Shown piece after piece: positions 41,710-49,219 of a stretch of 64,000 bases of DNA; the first letter of the stretch is position 1; every line of letters begins with the position of its first letter. Under the pieces are notes generated by a model that searched no databases, had not been told where the DNA came from, and saw only the letters and a program-made list of their open reading frames with translations. The position numbers and the translations under genes were made by a program. Where the stretch lies: NCBI GenBank assembly GCA_002365595.1, contig DFAM01000015.1, forward strand, positions 161,953-225,952, given 5' to 3'. The DNA comes from Acinetobacter sp. UBA3106. GTDB taxonomy: Bacteria > Pseudomonadota > Gammaproteobacteria > Pseudomonadales > Moraxellaceae.

Positions 41710-42236
41710 ATTTACCGTTCACCCCAAGAAGCAGCTCTTCTTTGGAGATTGCTGTGCCGTTTGGTTATCTTCTGTCAGGCTGCTCCGGCTTGGCACCCTC
41801 AAACAGGAAGCCGGTCAGCCCGGGGCAGCCTGCCCTGTTTCAGGCTGGGGTCAGCCTAATGAACCGGCGCGATCCACGGATTATCGAAAGTGAAGCCAAG
41901 TGGGGCATCCGAGATCCAAAACAGATCCAGGTCTCTGATTATTATGTGACCGGCAGCATTAACAGTTTGGATTTATCCCTGAGCGATACCCGCAGCAGTA
42001 AAGTGGTGGCCAATGTTTCCCTGCAACAGCAGATTGCCGCGCAGGATTATGGTCTGAGTGCAGGCGGGTTTGCGGGTCATACTTTATTGAACATTCAGAC
42101 TGGCAAAGGAGAGCGGGAAGCGACTAATAAGGACAATAAGGACAAGGACGATAAAGAACAGGAAAAGAGTTCGATGCTATGGGATGCCAATCCTGAGGTG
42201 GTGGAAAACTATTGGTCAAGCACGCAGCGCGATTAG
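41703..42236 (+). CDS. CsgG/HfaB-like lipoprotein B1, internally deleted
   Basis: 177 residues, against 405 in the paralogue at 44034. Lipobox LLSG-C with Cys27, though the h-region carries a Glu (residue 15), so export may be poor. It matches B2 at both ends and in between, but lacks about 60 residues (N-terminal CsgG-fold), 28 residues (region of the first barrel hairpin) and about 140 residues (helical C-terminal part and linker). All three deletions keep the frame. A working pore is improbable; whether a shortened protein is made is open. The last 17 residues (DANPEVVENYWSSTQRD) equal those of B2. Confidence 0.7.
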   Translation: MLNLPFTPRSSSSLEIAVPFGYLLSGCSGLAPSNRKPVSPGQPALFQAGVSLMNRRDPRIIESEAKWGIRDPKQIQVSDYYVTGSINSLDLSLSDTRSSKVVANVSLQQQIAAQDYGLSAGGFAGHTLLNIQTGKGEREATNKDNKDKDDKEQEKSSMLWDANPEVVENYWSSTQRD

Positions 42237-42248
42237 AAGAGAGATAAA

Positions 42249-42297
42249 AATGGGCTCGCTCCCATGATCAGAAGAAGTACTGAGCGAGCAGTACTTC
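42249..42297 (+). promoter_or_regulatory. Paired hairpins with complementary loops, copy 1
   Basis: Hairpin 1: ATGGG (42250-42254), loop CTCGCT (42255-42260), CCCAT (42261-42265). Hairpin 2: GAAGTACT (42274-42281), loop GAGCGAGC, AGTACTTC (42290-42297). The loop of hairpin 1 is the exact inverse complement of AGCGAG (42283-42288) in the loop of hairpin 2, so a kissing-loop interaction can form. It lies in the B1-C1 spacer, before the C1 ribosome-binding site. Confidence 0.65.
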
Positions 42298-42321
42298 AAA
42301 ACTCGAAAAGGAAGAACAACT

Positions 42322-42936
42322 ATGAAGAAGACTGTTAAAACAATCGCCTTATCCGTCGCCTTCCTGACCGGTGCCGGCATGGCTAATGCTCAAGATGCTG
42401 AAGTCGCTGTTGATACAGGTCTGGAAACGGCCTTGGCTACTTTATCTCAGCAGGTCACAAATGGCTCTGCACTTAACCTTGCAGTCAATACCGCTGATAT
42501 TAATGCAAGCGTCAACACAGAGGGAGGTTTTGATACCGTTAATAATTTTGAAAATACCATAGAAACATCAGCACTGGGTGCGGTAAATACAGGTGATCTC
42601 AGCGTAGAGCAAGGTAGCTTGAGTGTTCTAAGTACCGGAACCCTCAGTGCAACGCTTGAAGATCAACAAAGTCAATTGGAGTCGTTGACTGATACCGAAA
42701 CGGATACCTCTTCAGAGATTGAAAATACGCTCAGTCAAAGCCTGGATGGGGACTTTAATGAGGAGTTGACTCAAACGCTCAGCAATTACAGTGTAGCCAA
42801 TGTCGCCTTTAACTCCGGCGCTATTGATGCATCTGTAAATACAATCACAGAAGGAACCGAGAATAACATCAACGGTATCAAAACTTCTGCAATCGGTGCT
42901 GTAAACACAGGCAGCATTACAGTAACCGTAAAGTAA
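42322..42936 (+). CDS. Secreted repeat protein C1 of the CsgG-like cluster
   Basis: 204 residues with a signal peptide (cut near residue 23, after MANA). The mature protein has a two-fold repeat: 'ALNLAVNTADINASVNT' with 'TSALGAVNTGDLSVEQ' in the first half and 'VANVAFNSGAIDASVNT' with 'TSAIGAVNTGSITVTVK' at the end. There are no cysteines and few aromatics; N/T/S/G-rich beta strands suit a fibre- or amyloid-forming secreted subunit. This is inferred from composition and from the CsgG-like neighbour. Paralogue C2 at 45337. Confidence 0.7.
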   Translation: MKKTVKTIALSVAFLTGAGMANAQDAEVAVDTGLETALATLSQQVTNGSALNLAVNTADINASVNTEGGFDTVNNFENTIETSALGAVNTGDLSVEQGSLSVLSTGTLSATLEDQQSQLESLTDTETDTSSEIENTLSQSLDGDFNEELTQTLSNYSVANVAFNSGAIDASVNTITEGTENNINGIKTSAIGAVNTGSITVTVK

Positions 42937-42960
42937 CTTCACTCTTGACATGAACAAGGT

Positions 42961-42992
42961 CTAACTATTGGCAAATAGTTAGGCTTATTTTT
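42961..42992 (+). terminator. Terminator after C1
   Basis: CTAACTATT (42961-42969), loop GGCA, AATAGTTAG (42974-42982), followed by GCTTA and a T-run. Confidence 0.85.
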
Positions 42993-43656
42993 TTTAAGTT
43001 ATTGATTTTAATATTTAAGCAAGAAGTATGGGTTTGTTCTATCTTGATATTTAATGTGCTTTATCCGGTACTTTGTTTTTGATTAATCGATTGAATCGAC
43101 CAAAGCAAAGTGGCTTCAACCTTCGCCTGAAAATTATCCGTTACAGGAGTTTCAAGGCTTGAGTAGCGGTGCTTTTTGAACAGGTAACCGTATTTCTAAA
43201 GAAAATGCTTTTCTCTCAGAATTACTTTATAAATATTCTTAACTGTGATTGGTTAATTATATTTTAATAAAAAATAGAGCTTCATCACATTTAAATGAAA
43301 GTCCTAATAAAATCAAAGTTTACCAGTTTATAAAATTAAAAAGCTTGGATAAGTTGAATCCTTGTTTATAAAATTCAGCGTTTATTGATATAAAAAATAT
43401 ATTAATTTAATTGGTTTTTTGATGTAAATTTTAATTTTAAAGATTTATGACATAATGATTTCTTACAATTCACAAATAAATAACAAATTAAAAATTATTA
43501 TGTAATACAAATAAGTATATTTTTATTGAGAATAAAAAATGTGTGCAAGCTAATAAATTTTGCTTTTTATTTTTTTTATGTGATTTAATATTTTTAATAT
43601 AAATTAAACCTTACTAAATAAAAAATAAATAAACATCCTGCTTTAAAGGACGGGTA
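42993..43656. other. Spacer between the two secretion units, with remnants
   Basis: At about 43110-43242 one frame reads WLQPSPENYPLQEFQGLSSG, with a stop and then 'NRISKENAFLSELLYKYS', a piece of a broken gene I cannot name. From about 43242 to 43656 the sequence is A+T-rich and homologous to the spacer before unit 1, so the upstream region was duplicated with the genes. No promoter was placed with confidence. Confidence 0.55.
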
Positions 43657-44040
43657 ATGATTATGAAAATATTAGTGATCAATGTGGGTTTATTTTTTTT
43701 GTGTGGGCTGAGCAATGCTTATGCCACCTCGGATGAATGGAGCCAGCGCTGGAAATCGTCAAGTAACCGTTCCAATGAGAATCTGGTCCAGGCCAACCTG
43801 ATTGAGCTCAAGGATTCTGATTATTATTCTGGACTAGGCAAGACCACCATCAACAGCACATCGACAAGTTCCATCGGTACAGTGAATTCCGCTACGAGCA
43901 ATGTGAATATAAATGGTTCAAACAATGGCGTAGACATTTCGAATGACACTGCAAATGATGGGGCGGTAAATTCGACCACAACTCAAAATAATCAGCAATG
44001 TCCTAATTTAAGCACCCAGCCGGGAGCATCGTTATGCTGA
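43657..44040 (+). CDS. Small secreted protein A2 of the CsgG-like cluster
   Basis: 127 residues from ATG 43657 or 125 from ATG 43663; the second matches A1, but AAGGA (43646-43650) lies better for the first. Signal peptide, then 'TSDEWSQRWKSSSNRSNENL', a variable S/N/T middle and the conserved end with two cysteines, as in A1. The differences to A1 lie mostly in the low-complexity middle. Stop overlaps the B2 start by 7 nt, hence coupled translation. Confidence 0.7.
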   Translation: MIMKILVINVGLFFLCGLSNAYATSDEWSQRWKSSSNRSNENLVQANLIELKDSDYYSGLGKTTINSTSTSSIGTVNSATSNVNINGSNNGVDISNDTANDGAVNSTTTQNNQQCPNLSTQPGASLC

Positions 44041-45251
44041 ATTTTCCGCTAAATAGCAGAAAACTATCTTCTGTGAGTGCTGTGATTTTTTTGAGTCAAC
44101 TTCTGTGCAGCTGCACTGGTATGGCACCCTCAAACAAGAAGCCGGTCAGCCTGGTGCAGGGGCCACCGATTACCGATATTTTTACCCCTTTTGATATGGC
44201 CTTGTCCTGCCTGAAAGGGCAGCTGCGCAATGATGTCAGCTTTTCGGTGGGTGCAATTCTGGACCAGACCGGCAAAGATGTGGTGACCAATGGCGGTAGT
44301 GGCAAAATGGTCACCCAGGGTGCGGGAGATATGGTGCAGTCTGCCCTGTTTCAGGCCGGGGTCAGCTTATTGAACCGACGCGATCCGCGAATTATTGAAA
44401 GTGAAGCCAAGTGGGGGATTCGTGATCCGCGACAAATCAAAGCCTCTGATTATTATGTGACCGGAAGTATTAACAGTCTGGACTTTATTCCAGGCGGTGG
44501 TGTAGATATGCAGATCGGCGGAGTTGGACCCAATTACAGCCAGACCCGCATTATGGTCGGTCTGGATTTATCCCTGACCGATACCCGCACCAGTAAAGTC
44601 GTGGCCAATGTTTCGCTGCAAAAGCAGATTGCCGCGCAGGATTATGGCCTGAGTGCAGGGCGGTTTGCGGGCCGAACCTTGTTAAATATTCAAATCGGCA
44701 AAGGAGAGCGTGAAGCGACTAATTTTGCCTTGCGTCAGATGTTGAATCTGGCCACCTTTGAATTGCTCAGTCAAGTGATCCCACCCGCAACATTTGAAAG
44801 TTGTCGTGCGCAAATTCCGCCAGAGGTTGGCCAATTGAGTTTAACGCGCAGTTCGGTTGCGCTGTACAAATACAAACAAAATCAGAAGCAAAACCAGAAT
44901 CAAAACAACGCAAACTCCCCGAGCGCTATTTTGGAATCATCTTCGGATAATGGTTATTCCTCCGATGAGAAGAATAAATCGACTAACTCACCAAATAAAG
45001 ACATCCAGCCGCCTAAGAAAAAAGAATCCGAGGTGATTCAAAATCCTGAACAGGAGCCTGAAATGAGCAAACAGGAGCTGATTAAATACATCAGCAGGAA
45101 GCAGGGTTCATCTTCTCCAGGCAAGGTAAATAAAGAGAAAAATAGTAAAGACCAGGGAAATAATCACAAAGAAGAGGAAAAAACTTCAATGCTGGGAGAT
45201 GCCAATCCTGAGGTGGTGGAAAACTACTGGTCAAGCACACAGCGCGATTAA
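44034..45251 (+). CDS. CsgG/HfaB-family outer membrane secretion lipoprotein B2, full length
   Basis: 405 residues. Signal peptide with Cys27 in 'LLCSC' as lipid anchor. The CsgG fold is visible: 'VSFSVGAILDQTGKDV' (about 66-81), then the helix 'LFQAGVSLLNRRDPRII' near 105-121, 'ADYYVTGSINSL'-type strand near 135-147, the glycine-rich first barrel hairpin 'GGGVDMQIGGVGPNYSQTR' near 150-168 and 'VGLDLSLTDTRTSKVVANV' near 172-190. After about 270 comes a hydrophilic Q/N/K/E-rich linker of about 100 residues, then the end DANPEVVENYWSSTQRD. CsgG forms a nonameric pore for amyloid subunits; the same role is inferred here. Confidence 0.8.
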   Translation: MLNFPLNSRKLSSVSAVIFLSQLLCSCTGMAPSNKKPVSLVQGPPITDIFTPFDMALSCLKGQLRNDVSFSVGAILDQTGKDVVTNGGSGKMVTQGAGDMVQSALFQAGVSLLNRRDPRIIESEAKWGIRDPRQIKASDYYVTGSINSLDFIPGGGVDMQIGGVGPNYSQTRIMVGLDLSLTDTRTSKVVANVSLQKQIAAQDYGLSAGRFAGRTLLNIQIGKGEREATNFALRQMLNLATFELLSQVIPPATFESCRAQIPPEVGQLSLTRSSVALYKYKQNQKQNQNQNNANSPSAILESSSDNGYSSDEKNKSTNSPNKDIQPPKKKESEVIQNPEQEPEMSKQELIKYISRKQGSSSPGKVNKEKNSKDQGNNHKEEEKTSMLGDANPEVVENYWSSTQRD

Positions 45252-45262
45252 AAATATATAAA

Positions 45263-45311
45263 AATGGGCTCGCTCCCATTATCAAAAGAAGTATTTAGCG
45301 AGAAGTACTTC
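45263..45311 (+). promoter_or_regulatory. Paired hairpins with complementary loops, copy 2
   Basis: Hairpin 1: AATGGG (45263-45268), loop CTCGCT (45269-45274), CCCATT (45275-45280). Hairpin 2: GAAGTATT (45288-45295), loop TAGCGAGA, AGTACTTC (45304-45311), with one G-U where copy 1 has G-C. The loop contains AGCGAG (45297-45302), exact complement of the loop of hairpin 1. Stems and loop pairing of copy 1 are kept. Confidence 0.65.
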
Positions 45312-45336
45312 AAAACTTAAAAAAAGGAAAATAACC

Positions 45337-45945
45337 ATGAATAAAACTATCAAAACCATTGCCTTATCCGTTGCCTTGCTGTCTGGAGGAGCCATGGCAA
45401 ATGCTCAAGAGGTCACTGTCAATACTGGTTTACAATCAACCCTGGCTGTTTTAGCCAATCAGGCTGCAAATGGTACGGCACTTAACCTTGCTATCAATAC
45501 CAATAATATTGATGCAACCGTTAACACAGCGGGGCGTTATAATGAACTTGAAAGTGTGGGAGACGCCATTGCTATAGAAACGTCAGCACTGGGTGCCGTG
45601 AACACAGGTAGTATCAATTTGCAGCAAGGTAATCTGAGTGCGCTGAATACGGGTACATTCGATACAACTCTTGATGCTGAAAGAAGTGCGGCGCGTAGTT
45701 TAGAAGAATGGCGTTCTGAGGGTTCATCAGAGATTGAAAACTCTATCAGTACAGCGCTGAATATTGACACTTATGATCAATTCTCTGAAACCTTGAGTAA
45801 TTACACCGCTGCAAATATAGCCTTCAATTCTGCGGCTATTGATGCATCTGTGAATACAGCTGGATTTGAGAATCATATTGAAGGTATCAAAACTTCTGCA
45901 ATTGGTGCTGTGAACACCGGTAGCATTACTGTGACCGTAAAGTAA
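45337..45945 (+). CDS. Secreted repeat protein C2 of the CsgG-like cluster
   Basis: 202 residues, paralogue of C1, with signal peptide (MNKTIKTIALSVALLSGGAMANA). The repeat blocks 'ALNLAINTNNIDATVNT', 'TSALGAVNTGSINLQQG', 'AANIAFNSAAIDASVNT' and 'TSAIGAVNTGSITVTVK' align with those of C1, while the centre (about 105-150) differs. A ribosome-binding site AAAGGAAA stands before the ATG. Most likely a substrate of B2; no experiment known to me. Confidence 0.7.
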   Translation: MNKTIKTIALSVALLSGGAMANAQEVTVNTGLQSTLAVLANQAANGTALNLAINTNNIDATVNTAGRYNELESVGDAIAIETSALGAVNTGSINLQQGNLSALNTGTFDTTLDAERSAARSLEEWRSEGSSEIENSISTALNIDTYDQFSETLSNYTAANIAFNSAAIDASVNTAGFENHIEGIKTSAIGAVNTGSITVTVK

Positions 45946-45971
45946 ATCTACCTTTCAATATGATCCAAGGT

Positions 45972-46000
45972 CTAACTATTTGAGGATAGTTAGGCCTTCT
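45972..46000 (+). terminator. Terminator after C2
   Basis: CTAACTAT (45972-45979), loop of six, ATAGTTAG (45986-45993). It equals the stem after C1, but its T-run is poorer. Confidence 0.7.
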
Positions 46001-46213
46001 TTGATCTTACAATAATATAATTATAAATTGTTGATTTATTCCTTTTGTAAATTCTTTGGCACTTTTATTATCTGAAATAATTGCCAACTTTTAAAAATAA
46101 CTTAAGATAAAAATAAGCAAATAGATAATAAAGAATTTATACTGAATGAACTAATACGAAAAACCTCGAGAGGAGGTCAGAGCAATAAAAAATCAGGTTA
46201 TTAAGAGGCTTTT

Positions 46214-46639
46214 ATGCAAGTGTGGTTAAGTAGTGAATCAAGTAAAGAAGTATTAAATGAAGAACAATTAACACAATTGAACGTTGCCCGTAATTATGTG
46301 CAGAATATTCTTAAGAATAAGCTTGAGCATGAAACTTACGATATTCCTTTAAATAGTTGGGACTGTATTACAATAATGATGGGTCTAGGAGGCTTTGAAG
46401 AACGAGTTATGTATTCATTTAAGAAAAAGACTATGGATTTTCGATTAAAAATCAATTATGAAGAATTTAATTCAACAGATGATTTAGGACGCCAAAAACT
46501 TATTTTTGAAATGATGCTCAGAAGTTTAGATTTGCTTAAAATGAAATTTGAAAAAGTTAAACCTAAACTTGATCAAAAAGTCTATGAAGAACTTGAAAGA
46601 CTTAAAAATGACTTTTTAGAGATTGCAAAAATTAAATAG
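46214..46639 (+). CDS. Imm44-like orphan immunity protein (tentative)
   Basis: 141 residues without signal peptide, so cytoplasmic. The start MQVWLSSESSKEV and the pattern 'ARNYVQNILKNKLEHETYDIPLNSWDCITIMMG' (about 26-58) resemble, from memory, the Imm44 family of polymorphic-toxin immunity proteins. The end is helical and K/E-rich. AAGAGG (46203-46208) is the ribosome-binding site; a stronger one (AGAGGAGGTC, 46169-46178) has no start codon after it. No toxin gene is near. Confidence 0.45.
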   Translation: MQVWLSSESSKEVLNEEQLTQLNVARNYVQNILKNKLEHETYDIPLNSWDCITIMMGLGGFEERVMYSFKKKTMDFRLKINYEEFNSTDDLGRQKLIFEMMLRSLDLLKMKFEKVKPKLDQKVYEELERLKNDFLEIAKIK

Positions 46640-46708
46640 TCAGTGATTGGGTAGACACAGATCAGGCGATCTATCTCACATACAGTTTTTATGACAAGAA
46701 CCAAATAC

Positions 46709-46738
46709 AAAAAAAGAGCACCTTAGCGCTCTTTTTTA
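46709..46738. terminator. Terminator between the Imm44-like gene and xpt
   Basis: AAAAAAGAGC, loop ACCTTAGC, GCTCTTTTTT. The symmetric A/T tails allow use from either side. Confidence 0.85.
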
Positions 46739-46754
46739 AATTTAGCTGACGTTC

Positions 46755-47330
46755 TTAGTCACGAACAAATTCAACAGTGCCATTTTCCAAAGATTTAACA
46801 CGTGCTAAAGATTCAACACGGTAACCTTTATCTAGTAATAATTGGCGACCAGGTTGGAAAGATTTTTCAATCACAATACCAATACCTACAACTTCAGCTT
46901 TTGCCTGATGGATTAAATCAGCAAGGCCTAAAGCTGCCTGACCATTTGCCAGGAAGTCATCAATCACTAAAGCTTTGTCGCTAGAGCTAATATGCTTGTT
47001 TGAAATGGCAATCGTGCTTTCAATTTGTTTGGTGAAAGAGAATACTTTAGAGCGGTATAAATCATCTTTTAAAGTTAAAGATTGATATTTACGCGCAAAG
47101 ATTACAGGCACACCAAGTTCTAAACCGGCCATTACTGCTGGGGCAATACCAGAAGCTTCAATGGTGATAATTTTAGTGATTCCTGCATCTTTAAAACGAG
47201 CAGCAAACTCTTTACCAATTTGCTGCATTAATACAGGATCAATTTGATGATTCAAGAAAGCATCAACTTTCAGAACTTGATCAGATAGAACGATACCTTC
47301 GCTTAAGATTTTCTGTTCTAGTGCGTGCAC
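46755..47330 (-). CDS. xpt: Xanthine phosphoribosyltransferase
   Basis: Salvages xanthine to XMP with PRPP; B. subtilis-type Xpt rather than the enteric Gpt. 191 residues starting MHALEQKILSEGIVL. The PRPP-binding motif is 'ALVIDDFLANGQAALGL' near 123-139, 'ASGIAPAVMAGLELGVPVIFARK' near 59-81. No purine riboswitch fold was found in its leader. Confidence 0.92.
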   Translation of the reverse strand: MHALEQKILSEGIVLSDQVLKVDAFLNHQIDPVLMQQIGKEFAARFKDAGITKIITIEASGIAPAVMAGLELGVPVIFARKYQSLTLKDDLYRSKVFSFTKQIESTIAISNKHISSSDKALVIDDFLANGQAALGLADLIHQAKAEVVGIGIVIEKSFQPGRQLLLDKGYRVESLARVKSLENGTVEFVRD

Positions 47331-47422
47331 GGGAGAATTCCTCTAGGGGGCAGATGCTTTTTCAAGCAAAAGCGTATTTTAAAAAGGCTCTCAGAAAATG
47401 CAAGCGAAATTGATCAAATCGA

Positions 47423-48136
47423 TTAATTCGTTGTGCCTTTATAACCTGTTAACAGTAAACCATAGGAGGTTTTACCATCTTGATGGGTCACTTTCACTGG
47501 TGCGTAGTCCAGTTTAGGTGCTAACCAGAAAATGGTATCGCGATTCGGCTTACTATGCTTGAGTACCACTTTAATGGTGTCGAAAGTACCATAAGAGGTT
47601 TTTACTGTTTCATTGCCTTGTTTAATAAAGTGACGTGATTCCACTTCTTTGGCATCGGCAATTAAGTAATTCGATTTTAACCCTGAAGATTTTAAATCTT
47701 CACGCAATTGCAATTCGGCATTCAGCTCATCCAGAACACCAGCTTTCCAGTCAAAAGAATAGGTTTTTTTATCTTTTTTGCCAGAAATGGTTTTAGCATT
47801 CGGATTGAAATCAATACTCATTGTATTGTTGTGAACCAGAATTTTGCTGTGACGATTAAAGCTGTTAGAAACAATATCGCCGCTATTATTTAAGCTGAAA
47901 TGACTGGTTTCAGTTGCAGAGGCCATAGCGCCTGCTTTTGCCGCGAAGACATAGGTCCAGTTGTTTCCCGACTTGCTTAAAGTCCGTGTTGCCGAGCCCA
48001 TGTTCTTGCCATTGTAGTTAAATTGATAACTTGCCTGGAATGGACTCATGGCAAATGCCGGGTTGACCCCAGCGAACAACAGTGTAGTTGTTAGACCAGA
48101 TGCCAAGGCAACTGTTTTCAATACATTGTGAGCCAT
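47423..48136 (-). CDS. DUF3108 family exported protein
   Basis: 237 residues. Signal peptide MAHNVLKTVALASGLTTTLL ending in AFA, then a beta-rich DUF3108 domain with 'FQASYQFNYNGKNMGSATRTL' near 35-55. The protein is expected in the periplasm; role unknown. The ATG at 48136 is chosen over the one at 48184, since only the former begins a regular signal peptide; the ribosome-binding site is weak for both. Confidence 0.75.
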   Translation of the reverse strand: MAHNVLKTVALASGLTTTLLFAGVNPAFAMSPFQASYQFNYNGKNMGSATRTLSKSGNNWTYVFAAKAGAMASATETSHFSLNNSGDIVSNSFNRHSKILVHNNTMSIDFNPNAKTISGKKDKKTYSFDWKAGVLDELNAELQLREDLKSSGLKSNYLIADAKEVESRHFIKQGNETVKTSYGTFDTIKVVLKHSKPNRDTIFWLAPKLDYAPVKVTHQDGKTSYGLLLTGYKGTTN

Positions 48137-48299
48137 AAGTAGAGTGTTCCTATGCAGTTCTTTAAAATGTAAACTTCTGTGCAAACGTTATTATGCCTGT
48201 TGAATATAGAGATAAAATTCGAAAGTTTATGCAATCTGTATCTTTAATGTAGTTTTTTTAGTTAAAACCACAGACTTACATTCGCAAAACCTATTTAAA

Positions 48300-48989
48300 C
48301 TATTTTTGCTTAATCGGGCTGACTGTAGTTTCCTCTAGCTCTTCATCAACTGCCCAAACGTCCATTGGTTCTTCGGACATTTTTCTGAATAATGCAGTCA
48401 GATTGACATTGCCTATCACCACCAGTTCAGCTTCACGCAAAACCGCATGGTTGACGTGAACTTTAGCTAAGGTATCAATGATAGAGCGTTTTTTGCCTAA
48501 CCAGCGGTTTAAATCCAGATGCAATAAGTCATCTTTGACTTTAATCACATTCAGTTTCTCAAGGATCATGCCCAAAGGGTCTTTATCGAGTACTTTTTGA
48601 TAGAAAAATAAAGCAAATTTTACGGCAAGCTTTTGGAATATATTTTTGAATTTGGCTTCAATTACCTTGGTATCGCTAATCTGTTCAAACACAATCAGCT
48701 GGGTATCTTTGTTCAGTTCCATCTGTACCAGTTTCAAATCGACTGAAAGGGTAATGTATAAACCCTTGACATCAAGCGTTGCGTATAAGCGTAACCAGTC
48801 TTCATGCAAGTCGGCATGCAGGTCCTTCAGCATGGAAACATTGTCAGTGACAAAGCGCTGAAAAGTTGCATTTAAAAAAACTTGAGAAAGGGGAAATTCA
48901 CGCTCATCTTCAATAAACCCTTCAGCCTTTTGATACACTTGGCGTATACGTTTAGAGATATTGGATAGTAGCGTTTGCATATAAGGCAT
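48300..48989 (-). CDS. Conserved cytoplasmic protein, unknown function
   Basis: 229 residues, or 226 from the second Met. Mixed alpha/beta, charged, no signal peptide. A segment 'WLRLYATLDVKGLYITLSVDLKLVQMELNKDTQLIVFEQ' (about 66-104) suggests a beta-sheet, followed by helices. The tail 'EELEETTVSPIKQK' is acidic then polar. No domain recognised. Divergent from the TonB-like gene. Confidence 0.65.
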   Translation of the reverse strand: MPYMQTLLSNISKRIRQVYQKAEGFIEDEREFPLSQVFLNATFQRFVTDNVSMLKDLHADLHEDWLRLYATLDVKGLYITLSVDLKLVQMELNKDTQLIVFEQISDTKVIEAKFKNIFQKLAVKFALFFYQKVLDKDPLGMILEKLNVIKVKDDLLHLDLNRWLGKKRSIIDTLAKVHVNHAVLREAELVVIGNVNLTALFRKMSEEPMDVWAVDEELEETTVSPIKQK

Positions 48990-49219
48990 CCCAGCGAATT
49001 AATCTTCTTAAACTTCAATAGATTTTGTCGAAAGTATTAAAAATACAGATATTCCACCTTGCAGTTTAGCAAAATTAATTGCACCATTTTCATGATTTTA
49101 ATTGTCTACAGCCTGCTTATTGATTGAGTTCTCATTTTTTCATTCAAAAGTAGATGCTGTGTTTATTTTATACTGCTTTTATGCAGTTTGGGGACCAGAC
49201 TTTTTGTCGGTTTAATGTG

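Noticed and set aside
40476..46700. CRISPR or insertion sequence in the accessory region
   Set aside because: No regularly spaced repeats, no transposase ORF and no terminal inverted repeats were found.
47331..47422. Purine riboswitch before xpt
   Set aside because: The leader is short and has none of the three-way junction signs; Acinetobacter is not known to me to use it.
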